Origin: Actinomycetospora sp. TBRC 11914
GTDB lineage: Bacteria; Actinomycetota; Actinomycetes; Mycobacteriales; Pseudonocardiaceae
Direction: 5' to 3'
NCBI RefSeq assembly: GCF_012933465.1
Contig: NZ_JABBND010000002.1
Location: 372,001-436,000, forward strand
DNA: 64,000 bases
In this document: piece by piece, positions 23,974-32,102 of the stretch
How the letters are laid out: each line of letters starts with the position of its first letter
How positions within the stretch are numbered: position 1 is the first letter of the stretch
The notes under the pieces: model-generated
Told to the model about the DNA's origin: nothing
Seen by the model: only the letters and a program-made list of their open reading frames with translations
The model's database searches: none
Program-made: the position numbers and the translations under genes

Positions 23974-24077
23974 ACCCGTCCGAGGGCACCTGCGCCGACC
24001 GCCCTGGTGCGGGTGCCGCCGGACGACGCAGCATCCGGAGCGCGCCGTCGTCGTCCCCGGCGCCGAGGGGTGGGTCG

Positions 24078-26051
24078 GTGGCCGTCGTCCTGGGCTTCGT
24101 CCCGTGGATCCTCTACTGGGTCCTCGTCGGCAACGCGCCGTTCCGGGTCGCGGTGCTCGCCGCGCTCGGGGTGGCCGCGCTCGGTGTCGCGGTCGGCGCC
24201 GCGCGGGGCACCCGCCCGACGGCGTTCGACCTCGGCAACGTCGGGGTGTTCGCGCTGCTCGCGGTGGCCGCCTTCGTCGTGCCGGACGCCCTGCTCGCGC
24301 GCTGGCTGCAGCCGCTGGGCAACGCCGGACTGCTGCTGGTCGCGCTCGTCGGGGTCCTCGCCGGGCATCCGTTCGTCCGGGACTACGCCGTGGCGTCGGT
24401 CGACGCGGCGACCGCCCGCTCCGACGGCTTCCGGGTCGTGACGACGGCGATGACGTGGCTGTGGGTCGGGGCGTTCGCCGCGATGACGGTGGTCTCCGCG
24501 GTCCCCCCGCTCCTCGACGGCGACGCGACCCTGCGCGACGCGGGGGACCCGCTCTCGGTCGTCTGCTACTGGGTGGTGCCGTTCGTGCTGCTCGGGCTCG
24601 CCGGCCTGGTCAGCGGGCTCTTCCCGCCGTGGTTCGACCGCGCGACGGCGGCCGTGGACGCGCGCACCGCCCACGACCCGCCGCCCGCGACCCAGCCTGT
24701 GCCGGTGCCGCCGGCCGCGTCAGGGCTCGTCGTCGAGGCCCCGGCGGACTCCCGCCACGACGAACCGTTCGCGCTGGTGGTCCGGGGTGCCGCGGCCGGC
24801 GCGACCGTCCGGGTCACGACCGAGGGCGTCGACCTCGCCGGCCGGCCCTGGCGGTCCGTCGCGGACCTCGTCGCGGGCGCGGACGGCGCCGTGGACGCCG
24901 CGGTGACCGCCCCGGTGGCCGGTGACTGGGACGGCGCCGACCCCGACGCGGCGCTGTGGGCGATGCGGTTCGCCGCGACCGGGGAGGTGCCCGACCTGTT
25001 CGTGCCTCCCGACCCGTGGCTGGTGACGGTGCGCGCCGCCGTCGCCGACGGCCCGTCCGGTGGCGTCGTGGTGCGGCGGCGGGCCGCGGACCCCGACGTG
25101 CGGACGCAGCCGTTCCCGGTGGAGGGCCGCCCGGGGCTCCTCGCCCTGCCCGCGGGCCCGCCCCCGGCCGGCGGGTGGCCGGGCGTGGTCTGTTTCGGGG
25201 GCTCCGAGGGCGGCCACGAGTCGCAGATCGGGTCCGCGCTCCTGTACGCCTCGCACGGGTATGCCGCGCTCGCCGCGACCTGGGTCGAGGCCGGGCCCGA
25301 CGGCGAGGTCGTCGTCGCCCACGTGCCCCTGGAGCGCTTCACCACCGCGATCACCGCCCTCGCCGCCCACGCCGACGTCGACGCCGCGCGGATCGTCGCG
25401 ACGGGCATCTCCCGCGGCGCCGAGGGCCTCCTCGCCGCGTGCGCGCAGCCCGCGACGCCCGCGCCGGCCGGGGTGGTGCTGCTCAGCCCGAGCAGCGTGG
25501 CGTGGCAGGCCGTGGGCGGTGACGGCGAGGTCCCCGGAACCGGGTCGTGGACGACGGGCGGCCGGCCGGTCCCGTGGCGACCGCTGCCCGCCGGGGCGCT
25601 CATGCCCCAGATCGTCCGCAACGCGTGGCGGCTCGGCGCCGACGAGCGCGCCCACCGGCCGAGCCTGCTGCGGCTGCGGCCCGCCTACGCCGCCGGCCTC
25701 GCGGCAGACGGACCGGGCGCGATCGACGCCGGGCGGGTGGCGGCGCCGGTGCTGCTGATCGCCGGCGACGACGACGCCGTCTGGCCCGGCGGTCCCATGG
25801 CCCGGGAGCTGGCCGACCGGCGGTGGCGGCCCGACGACGAACTCGTCATCCACCCCGGCGCGGGGCACCTGACGCGGCTCGGGACGCTGCCCACCGACGC
25901 GCCCTGGACCGGCGGCATCGCGCTCGGGGGCGAGCGGGCCGCCCAGGCCGCGGCGAACCGCGACGCCACGGCCCGCGTGCTCGCCTTCCTCGCCCGGGTC
26001 TGCGCCCCCGCGTCAGCCCGCGATGCCGACCGGCCGGGGCTCCACCAGTGA
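24078..26051 (+). CDS. membrane-anchored BAAT/dienelactone-type alpha/beta hydrolase (fusion)
   Basis: A 657-residue protein. About residues 1-195 contain five to six membrane segments (LGFVPWILYWVLVG, ALGVAALGVAVGA, VFALLAVAAFVVPD, LLLVALVGVLAG, WLWVGAFAAMTVV, VVPFVLLGLAGLV). A Pro-rich linker leads to an acyl-CoA thioesterase/BAAT N-terminal-like beta domain (ADSRHDEPFALVVRGAAAGA). The C-terminal alpha/beta hydrolase has VCFGGSEGGHESQI and the nucleophile elbow ATGISRGAEGLL; AGDDDAVWPGG and the histidine in HPGAGHLTRLG complete the triad. GTG 24078 starts directly at the first membrane segment. Its end overlaps the opposing lrp gene by 39 bases. Substrate unknown. Confidence 0.82.
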   Translation: MAVVLGFVPWILYWVLVGNAPFRVAVLAALGVAALGVAVGAARGTRPTAFDLGNVGVFALLAVAAFVVPDALLARWLQPLGNAGLLLVALVGVLAGHPFVRDYAVASVDAATARSDGFRVVTTAMTWLWVGAFAAMTVVSAVPPLLDGDATLRDAGDPLSVVCYWVVPFVLLGLAGLVSGLFPPWFDRATAAVDARTAHDPPPATQPVPVPPAASGLVVEAPADSRHDEPFALVVRGAAAGATVRVTTEGVDLAGRPWRSVADLVAGADGAVDAAVTAPVAGDWDGADPDAALWAMRFAATGEVPDLFVPPDPWLVTVRAAVADGPSGGVVVRRRAADPDVRTQPFPVEGRPGLLALPAGPPPAGGWPGVVCFGGSEGGHESQIGSALLYASHGYAALAATWVEAGPDGEVVVAHVPLERFTTAITALAAHADVDAARIVATGISRGAEGLLAACAQPATPAPAGVVLLSPSSVAWQAVGGDGEVPGTGSWTTGGRPVPWRPLPAGALMPQIVRNAWRLGADERAHRPSLLRLRPAYAAGLAADGPGAIDAGRVAAPVLLIAGDDDAVWPGGPMARELADRRWRPDDELVIHPGAGHLTRLGTLPTDAPWTGGIALGGERAAQAAANRDATARVLAFLARVCAPASARDADRPGLHQ

Positions 26052-26507
26052 CGTCTTGATCACCGAGGTGACCGTCGAGCCCCGGTCGATCCAGAGCTCG
26101 AGCACGCGGTCGAGGTCGGCCACGTCGCGCACCTGGATGCGGACGAGCAGGCAGTCCTCCCCGGTGATGCGGTGCGCCTCGACGACCTCGGGCTGGCGCG
26201 CGACGAGCTGCTCCACCGCCTTGCCCTGCCCGAGCGCGGGCCGCACCCGGACCCAGGCACCGATCGGGAAGCCGACGGCCGCCGGGTCGATGTCGAGCCG
26301 GTAGCCGCGGATCACCCCCGCGCGCTCGAGACGCTGCACCCGCTCGGTCACCGCGGGCGCGGACATCCCGACGCGGCGGGCGAGCGCGCTCATCGACGCC
26401 CGCGGGTCGTCGGCGAGGGCCCGCAGGATGGCCCGGTTGACGTCGTCCAGGAGGCCCTTGTCGTTCTCCAGGCCGTGGGCCGTCCCGGCTTCGCGAACTG
26501 CAGTCAC
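26013..26507 (-). CDS. Lrp/AsnC-family transcriptional regulator
   Basis: A 164-residue regulator. The N-terminal helix-turn-helix is NRAILRALADDPRASMSALARRVGMSAPAVTERVQRLE in character, with the recognition helix SAPAVTERVQRL; the C-terminal RAM ligand-binding domain includes IGAWVRVRPA, VVEAHRITGEDCLLVRIQV and ELWIDRGSTVTSVIKT. It likely responds to an amino acid or related metabolite. GTG 26507 is the furthest sensible in-frame start. It converges on the hydrolase gene with a 39-base overlap and lies just downstream of mocR on the same strand. Confidence 0.88.
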   Translation of the reverse strand: MTAVREAGTAHGLENDKGLLDDVNRAILRALADDPRASMSALARRVGMSAPAVTERVQRLERAGVIRGYRLDIDPAAVGFPIGAWVRVRPALGQGKAVEQLVARQPEVVEAHRITGEDCLLVRIQVRDVADLDRVLELWIDRGSTVTSVIKTSLVEPRPVGIAG

Positions 26508-26601
26508 CTGGCCACTATGACCGTGGTTCCGCCATGGAGTCCAGCCCTCCGGCTTCGGAGGATGGAGGCCTCGGTGACGGAGGTGGGACGCGGTGACCAG
26601 G

Positions 26602-28077
26602 TCAGACGACGGGCGCGAGCATCGCCGGAGCACCGACCCCGAGCGTCTCCCACGCGGTGGCGAGGCGGGCCACGGCGTCGTCGAGCACGTCGACGGGGTG
26701 GGTGTAGGGCACCCGCAGGAACCCCTCGAACGCGCCGCCGGTGCCGAACCGCGGCCCCGCCGCGAGGTGCAGCCCGTGCCGTGCGGCCGCCTCGACGAGC
26801 ACGCTCGAGCGGGGCGCGCCGAGGTCGACCCACAGGCTGAGCCCGCCGCCCGGCCGCGGGGCGTGCCAGTCGGGCAGGGCGCGCGCGAGCGCGGTGAGCA
26901 GGTGGTCGCGGCGCGCGGCCATGACCGCGCGGCGTTCGGGCAGCAGGTCGTCGAGCCGGCGCAGCAGGGCCGCCGCCACGAGCTGCTCGAGCACCGGCGA
27001 GGCGATGTCGTCGGAGGCCCGGCTGGTGGCGACCCGGCGCAGCACCGCCCGCGGCCCGCGCAGCCAGCCGATCCGCACGCCACCCCACACCGACTTGGAG
27101 AGGGACCCGAGGGTCAGCACCGGCGCCTCGCCGGGCACCGTCGCCCAGGACCCGAGCGGCGGCGGCACGGGGTCGTCGAGCCACAGGTCGCGCAGGCAGT
27201 CGTCGACCACCAGCGGCACCCCGTGGCGGCGGGCGGCCGCGGCGACGCCGCCCCGGGCCTCGGCGTCCATCACGCCGCCGGTGGGGTTGTGGTGGTCGGG
27301 GACGAGGTAGGCCAGCGCCGGGGACGACTCCCGCAGTCCCGCGGCGAACGCGGCGACGTCCCAGCGGGCCCGCCCGGCGGCGTCGCGGTCGAGGGCCATC
27401 GGTACCGGGCGCGCCGAGGCGTGGCGGACCAGGTCGATCGCGTTGGGGTAGGTGGGCTGCTCGAGCAGCACCCGGTCCCCGGGCCGGACCAGGGCGCGCA
27501 CGACGAGCGCGTGGGCGTGCTGGGAGCCCGCTGTCACCATCACCTCGTCCGGCGTGGTCGGCAGGCCCTGCGCGGTGAGCCGGTCCGCGACGAGCCCGCG
27601 CAGGACGGGCAGGCCGAGCAGGTCGTACCCGGGCCCGACGAGGTGGCCCGGCAGCTCGGCGAGGGCCTCCTGTCCGGCCTCGGCCATCGCGTCGGCGGGC
27701 GCCGCGGGGGCGGCGTGGGCGAGGTCGATGACGTCCGAGGCGATCCCCGAGGGGCTGGCGCTGGTGGGCGCGAAGGGGACGACGGGGGTCGACGACGAGC
27801 CCTCGCCCGGCAGCGCCGTCCAGGTGCCCGAACCGCGTCGCCGCGCGAGGTGCCCGCTGCCGCGCAGGTCGTCGTAGGCGGCGGCCACCGTGCCCCGCCC
27901 GATGCCGAGCGCGGCGGCGAGCTCGCGCTCGCTGGGGACGCGGGTCCCGACGGCGAGGCGGCCGTCGGAGAGCAGCGTGCGCACCCGGTCCGCCAGCGCC
28001 GCGTACCCGGCCCGCCCGTCGGCCGAGAGGTCCCCGAGGTGGCGCACGAAGGCCGACCCGTTCAGCTGCTGCTCCAT
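26602..28077 (-). CDS. MocR/PdxR-type regulator: GntR winged helix fused to aminotransferase
   Basis: A 491-residue regulator. Residues about 25-85 form a GntR winged helix (VRTLLSDGRLAVGTRVPSER, ALGIGRGTVAAAYDDLRGSG). From about 110 onward it has an aspartate-aminotransferase fold with the PLP lysine K328 in GSLSKSVWGGVRIGWLRG, DHHNPTGGVMD and DDCLRDLW. Such proteins sense PLP or an amino acid-PLP adduct and control vitamin B6 or amino acid genes. ATG 28077 faces a divergent small membrane-protein gene; the 114-base intergenic region is packed with CTGCCACT repeats, a likely autoregulatory operator. Confidence 0.9.
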   Translation of the reverse strand: MEQQLNGSAFVRHLGDLSADGRAGYAALADRVRTLLSDGRLAVGTRVPSERELAAALGIGRGTVAAAYDDLRGSGHLARRRGSGTWTALPGEGSSSTPVVPFAPTSASPSGIASDVIDLAHAAPAAPADAMAEAGQEALAELPGHLVGPGYDLLGLPVLRGLVADRLTAQGLPTTPDEVMVTAGSQHAHALVVRALVRPGDRVLLEQPTYPNAIDLVRHASARPVPMALDRDAAGRARWDVAAFAAGLRESSPALAYLVPDHHNPTGGVMDAEARGGVAAAARRHGVPLVVDDCLRDLWLDDPVPPPLGSWATVPGEAPVLTLGSLSKSVWGGVRIGWLRGPRAVLRRVATSRASDDIASPVLEQLVAAALLRRLDDLLPERRAVMAARRDHLLTALARALPDWHAPRPGGGLSLWVDLGAPRSSVLVEAAARHGLHLAAGPRFGTGGAFEGFLRVPYTHPVDVLDDAVARLATAWETLGVGAPAMLAPVV

Positions 28078-28084
28078 GGTGCGC

Positions 28085-28177
28085 CTGCCACTTCTGCCAC
28101 TGTTCCTGCCACTCGGCTGCCACTGGCGGTGTCGCCACCTGCCACTGGGGGCCACTGTAGACCCAGAACCTGCCACC
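28085..28177. promoter_or_regulatory. helically phased CTGCCACT direct repeats (MocR operator candidate)
   Basis: Exact CTGCCACT occurs at 28085, 28094, 28106, 28117 and 28139; close variants are GGGCCACT at 28149 and CTGCCACC at 28170. Spacings are 9, 12, 11, 22, 10 and 21 bases, near multiples of one helical turn, so all boxes lie on one face of the DNA. They fill the gap between divergent mocR and the small membrane-protein gene. Direct-repeat operators are known for MocR regulators. The match to this protein is inferred from position. Confidence 0.7.
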
Positions 28178-28191
28178 GGAGGAGAACCACC

Positions 28192-28464
28192 ATGCTCACC
28201 GTGCTCGGAGCCCTCGTCGTCCTCGCCGTCCTCGCGGTCGCCCGCTACGGCGCCGACACCCGCTTCGACAGCGGGCCCGATCCGCGCGATCCGGCCCGCC
28301 CGCGGGGACCGCAGTACGCGCACACCCCGGCGGCCGACCTCCGGCTGCTGGCCGCGTTCGGCCGGCGCGTGGCCGCCCACCGGCACCTGTGGGACGCCCA
28401 CGACCGGGCGCTGCGCCCCTGGGAGCGCGAGCGCGCCGGCGCTCGGCCGCGCGTCAGGGGCTGA
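28192..28464 (+). CDS. small single-pass membrane protein, divergent from mocR
   Basis: A 90-residue protein starting with one hydrophobic segment (LTVLGALVVLAVLAVARYG), followed by a polar, arginine- and aspartate-rich tail (PDPRDPARPRGPQ, AHRHLWDAHDRALRPWERER). I do not recognise the family. ATG 28192 has a strong GGAGGAG at 28178-28184, seven bases upstream, which makes it a credible gene despite its size. It shares the CTGCCACT-rich intergenic region with mocR and is the obvious candidate target of that regulator. Confidence 0.7.
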   Translation: MLTVLGALVVLAVLAVARYGADTRFDSGPDPRDPARPRGPQYAHTPAADLRLLAAFGRRVAAHRHLWDAHDRALRPWERERAGARPRVRG

Positions 28465-28785
28465 GGTTCGGTGCCGGCGCCGAGTGGGCTCCCACGGCTG
28501 CCCGGGGAGCCGTGAGGGTCCACTGGGCCGGGCCGCCGGTGCCGAGCGGGCTCCCAAGGTTGTCGAGGGAGCCGTGTGGGTCCACTGGGCCGGGCCGGCG
28601 ATGCCGAGTGGGCTCCCACGGCTGTCGGGGGAGCCGTGAGGGCCCACTGGGCCGGGCCACCTATCCCGAGTGGGCGCCCACGGCTGTTCGGGGAGCCCTG
28701 AGGGCCCACTCGGCCGGCTCGACAACCGGCCGGCCGGTCCCGAGTGGACTCCTACAGCTGCCCGCCGAGGACGGCGGACCGGGGG
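28465..28785. other. gene-free gap between convergent genes, filled by the 62-bp array
   Basis: This 321-base interval separates the small membrane-protein gene (plus) from pgl (minus). Nearly all of it is the 62-bp hairpin array described separately. No coding frame with a domain or ribosome binding site was seen. The last ~25 bases before the pgl stop are unique. Confidence 0.8.
28481..28760. repeat. 62-bp tandem array of hairpin units
   Basis: CCACTGGG-type words start at 28520, 28582 and 28644, with CCACTCGG at 28706: an exact 62-base period over four copies. The last partial unit (from 28739) is displaced by a 12-base insert. Each unit pairs GAGTGGGCTCCCACGGCT with AGCCGTGAGGGCCCACTG across about 8 bases, in roughly 15 of 18 positions, so the transcript of either strand can form a row of strong hairpins. 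Placed between convergent genes, it may act as a bidirectional terminator or be a REP-like element. Confidence 0.88.
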
Positions 28786-29607
28786 TCAGAGCTGCGACGC
28801 GGCCTCGCGGTCCAGCAGCCACAGCGTGTGCTCGGACCCGGCGAGCCCGGCGAGCGGGACCTCGACCTCGCTCGCTCCCCGCGCGGCCCGGCCCAGCGCC
28901 TCGGCCTTGGCGGAGCCCGTCGCGAGGAGCCAGACGTCGCGGGCGGCCCGCGACGCGGCGAGGGTCAGCGTGATGCGCGTCGGTGGCGGCTTCGGGCAGT
29001 CCCGGACCGCCACCACGCCGGCCGCGGTGGCGTGCACGGCGGGGGAGTGGGGGAAGACCGAGAGCGTGTGGCCCTCGGGCCCGCACCCGGCGAGGAGCAC
29101 GTCGAACGCCGGCACCCCGGGCACCCCGGGGGCCTCGCCGAGCCGCGCGGCGGCCGCCGTCAGGACCTGTGCGTAGGCCTCGGCGCCCTGGTCGGGGTCG
29201 GCCGTGCCGTGCAGCTCGACGTCCCCCGCGTCCTGCGCGGCGTGCCCCGGGGACGAGGACGCCATCGGGTGCACCCGGGCGGGGTCGAGCGGCAGCGAGT
29301 CGAGCAGGGCCTCCCGGGCCTGGGCGTCGTTGCGCTCGGGGTCCCCGGCCGGCACGAAGCGCTCGTCACCCCAGAAGACGTCGACCCGCGACCAGTCCAC
29401 CTGGTCCCGGCCCGCCGTGGTGGCGACGGCGCGCAGCATCGCGATGCCGATGCCGCCGCCGGTGAGCACCACCGACGCGACCCCGCGCGCGGCCTGCGCC
29501 TGCGCGAGCGCGGCCACCAGCCGCGCGGCGCCGTCGGCCGCGACCTCCTGCTCGTCGTCGTGCACGACCACCTCGCGGCCCGCCACGACCCGTCCGCCGG
29601 TGCTCAT
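28786..29607 (-). CDS. pgl: 6-phosphogluconolactonase
   Basis: Hydrolyses 6-phosphogluconolactone, the second step of the oxidative pentose phosphate pathway. The 273-residue product shows the family motifs VLTGGGIGIAMLRAV, FWGDERFVPAGDPERND with the substrate-binding acidic residues, and LLAGCGPEGHTLSVFP (typically GMGPDGHTASLFP; the C and E changes are conservative). ATG 29607 overlaps the opcA stop in ATGA, so it is coupled as the last gene of the tkt-tal-pgi-zwf-opcA-pgl operon. The hairpin array lies directly downstream. Confidence 0.95.
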   Translation of the reverse strand: MSTGGRVVAGREVVVHDDEQEVAADGAARLVAALAQAQAARGVASVVLTGGGIGIAMLRAVATTAGRDQVDWSRVDVFWGDERFVPAGDPERNDAQAREALLDSLPLDPARVHPMASSSPGHAAQDAGDVELHGTADPDQGAEAYAQVLTAAAARLGEAPGVPGVPAFDVLLAGCGPEGHTLSVFPHSPAVHATAAGVVAVRDCPKPPPTRITLTLAASRAARDVWLLATGSAKAEALGRAARGASEVEVPLAGLAGSEHTLWLLDREAASQL

Positions 29608-30554
29608 GCCTTCACCTTCGCACGCGACGACCGCCTGCCGTGCGACCGCGGCACGTTCTCGAGCGCCTCGCGGAAGATCTCGTCCGGGTCGAGGCGCCGC
29701 AGCTCCTCGGCCAGGCACTCCCGCACCGTGCGGCGCGCCAGCGCCACGCGACGGGTCGGCTGACCGGGCTGGGAGAGGCGGGCGGTCTTGCTGTCGATGC
29801 GGCGGAGCTCCACCGGCCCGGAGGGACGCTCGAGGCGCACCGAGCCGATGCCACCACCCGGCACGTCGGCGACGGTGACCTCGACGGGCGCCCCGAGCCG
29901 GGACGAGAGCCATCCGGCCAGCAGGTCCGCCGAGGCGGAGTCCGCCTCGCCGGACACCTCGATGCGGGTGACGTCCTCGTGCGGCGGCTCGTCGAGCGCC
30001 GCGGCGAGCAGGCCCCGCCAGGAGGTGACGCGGGTCCAGGCGAGGTCGGTGTCGCCGGGCCGGTAGTTCCCGCCGACCTTGGCGAGGGTCTTCGACGGCG
30101 AGCGCGTGGTGGACACGTCGGTGATCCGCCGCCCGGCGACCGACCCGATCGGGTCCTCGGCCGGCGCGGCCGGCGGCTCGCCGGGCCACCACGTGACGAT
30201 CGGGGCGTCGGGGAGCAGCAGCGGCACGATGATGCTGCCGCCCTGGTCGGAGAGCGGCCCGTACATCCGCAGCACGATGACCTCGCTCGCGCCGGCGTCG
30301 CCGCCGATGCGGATCTGGGCGTCGAGCCGGGAGGCCGCCCGCCGCTGACCCCGCGCGAGCACGAGCACGCGGCACGGATGCTCGCGCGAGGCGTCGTTGG
30401 CGGCCTGGATGGCGCTCTCGGCGCCGGACCCGTCCTCGGTGGAGATGACGAGCGTGAGCACCCGGCCCAGCGCCACCGCGCCCGCGCTCTCGCGCAGCTC
30501 CACCATCTTGCGGTTGACCGCCGACGTGTCGGTCGACGGGAGGTCGACGATCAT
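29604..30554 (-). CDS. opcA: glucose-6-phosphate dehydrogenase assembly protein OpcA
   Basis: OpcA binds and activates the actinobacterial and cyanobacterial glucose-6-phosphate dehydrogenase. The 316-residue product has the family landmarks RVLTLVISTEDG near residue 30, HPCRVLVLARGQ, PLLLPDAPIVTWWPGEPP and the AWTRVTSWRGLLAAALDEPP segment, and ends in a basic tail. It lies between zwf and pgl on the minus strand; its start overlaps the zwf end region and its stop overlaps the pgl start. No enzyme activity is expected. Confidence 0.95.
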   Translation of the reverse strand: MIVDLPSTDTSAVNRKMVELRESAGAVALGRVLTLVISTEDGSGAESAIQAANDASREHPCRVLVLARGQRRAASRLDAQIRIGGDAGASEVIVLRMYGPLSDQGGSIIVPLLLPDAPIVTWWPGEPPAAPAEDPIGSVAGRRITDVSTTRSPSKTLAKVGGNYRPGDTDLAWTRVTSWRGLLAAALDEPPHEDVTRIEVSGEADSASADLLAGWLSSRLGAPVEVTVADVPGGGIGSVRLERPSGPVELRRIDSKTARLSQPGQPTRRVALARRTVRECLAEELRRLDPDEIFREALENVPRSHGRRSSRAKVKA

Positions 30555-32102
30555 CTACGGACGCCTCCAGACGCGGCCGGTGCGCGAGAGCATCTCGTCG
30601 GCGGACTTCGGGCCCCAGGTACCCGCCGGGTAGGCGTCGGGGGAGCCCTCGCGGTGCCACTTCTCGATCACGGGATCGAGGATCCGCCAGGACAGCTCGA
30701 CCTCGGTGTTGGTGGGGAAGAGCGACGGCTCGCCGAGCAGGACGTCGAGCAGCAGGCGCTCGTAGGCCTCGGGGGAGGCCTCGGTGAACGCGGTGCCGTA
30801 CCCGAAGTCCATCGTCACATCGCGGACCTCCATCCCCGACCCGGGGACCTTGGAGCCGAACCGCAGCGTCACGCCCTCGTCGGGCTGCACCCGCACGACC
30901 AGCGCGTTCTGACCGAGCTCCTCGGTCATCGTCTGGTCGAACGGCAGGTGCGGGGCGCGCTTGAACACCACCGCGATCTCGGTGACGCGGCGCCCGAGCC
31001 GCTTGCCGGTGCGCAGGTAGAACGGCACCCCGGCCCAGCGGCGGGTGTCGACGGTGCAGGTGATGGCCGCGTAGGTCTCGGTGACCGAGTCCGGCGGGAA
31101 GCCCTCCTCCTGCTGCAGGCCCTTGACCTCGGTCGAGCCCTGCCACCCGGCGGTGTACTGCCCGCGGGCGGTGGTCTCGTCCAGCGGCTCGGCGAGCTTC
31201 GTCGCCGAGAGGACCTTGATCTTCTCCTCGCGCAGGTCGTGCGGGGAGAACGACAGCGGCTCCTCCATCGCGGTGAGCGCGAGCAGCTGCAGCAGGTGGT
31301 TCTGGATGACGTCGCGGGCCGCGCCGATGCCGTCGTAGTAGCCGGCCCGGCCGCCCACCCCGATGTCCTCGGCCATCGTGATCTGCACGTGGTCGACATG
31401 GTGGGAGTTCCAGATCGGCTCGAACAGCTCGTTGGCGAAGCGCAGCGCCAGCAGGTTCTGCACCGTCTCCTTGCCGAGGTAGTGATCGATGCGGAACACC
31501 GACTCCTCGGGGAAGACGTCGTTGACGATCTCGTTGAGCTCCCGCGCGGAGGCAAGGTCGTGCCCGAACGGCTTCTCGATGACCACCCGGCGCCAGGCGT
31601 CCTCCGTGGAGTCCGCGAGGCCCGACCGGGAGAGCTGCTTGCACACCGTCGGGAACGCGTCCGGCGGGATGGAGAGGTAGAACGCGTGGTTGCCGTTGGT
31701 GCCGCGGCTCTCGTCGAGCTCGTGCACGCACGCGGCGAGCGTGTCGAACGCGTCGTCGTCGTCGAAGGTGCCCTGCACGAAGCGCAGGCCCTCGGCGAGC
31801 CGGTCCCACACCTCCGAGCGGAACGGCGTCCGCGCGTGCTCGCGCACCGCGTCGTGCACCACCTCGGCGAAGTCCTCGTCCGCCCAGTCCCGCCGGGCGA
31901 ACCCGACCAGCGCGAAGCCCGGCGGCAGCAGGCCCCGGTTCGCCAGGTCGTAGATCGCCGGCATGAGCTTCTTGCGCGCGAGGTCGCCGGTCACGCCGAA
32001 CAGCACCAGCCCGCTCGGGCCGGCGATGCGTGGCAGCCGCTTGTCCCGCGGGTCGCGCAGGGGGTTGTTCCAGCCGTCGGTCGGGGAGCCGTCACGGCTC
32101 AC
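30555..32102 (-). CDS. zwf: glucose-6-phosphate 1-dehydrogenase
   Basis: Commits glucose 6-phosphate to the oxidative pentose phosphate pathway, making NADPH. The 515-residue product has the dinucleotide-binding LVLFGVTGDLARKKLMPAIY, the active-site RIDHYLGKETVQNLLALRF, VVIEKPFGHDL and FYLRTGKRLGRRVTEI. GTG 32102 overlaps the pgi stop in GTGA, and the gene is followed immediately by opcA, its activator. Order pgi-zwf-opcA-pgl places glucose 6-phosphate supply and use on one transcript. Confidence 0.97.
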   Translation of the reverse strand: MSRDGSPTDGWNNPLRDPRDKRLPRIAGPSGLVLFGVTGDLARKKLMPAIYDLANRGLLPPGFALVGFARRDWADEDFAEVVHDAVREHARTPFRSEVWDRLAEGLRFVQGTFDDDDAFDTLAACVHELDESRGTNGNHAFYLSIPPDAFPTVCKQLSRSGLADSTEDAWRRVVIEKPFGHDLASARELNEIVNDVFPEESVFRIDHYLGKETVQNLLALRFANELFEPIWNSHHVDHVQITMAEDIGVGGRAGYYDGIGAARDVIQNHLLQLLALTAMEEPLSFSPHDLREEKIKVLSATKLAEPLDETTARGQYTAGWQGSTEVKGLQQEEGFPPDSVTETYAAITCTVDTRRWAGVPFYLRTGKRLGRRVTEIAVVFKRAPHLPFDQTMTEELGQNALVVRVQPDEGVTLRFGSKVPGSGMEVRDVTMDFGYGTAFTEASPEAYERLLLDVLLGEPSLFPTNTEVELSWRILDPVIEKWHREGSPDAYPAGTWGPKSADEMLSRTGRVWRRP

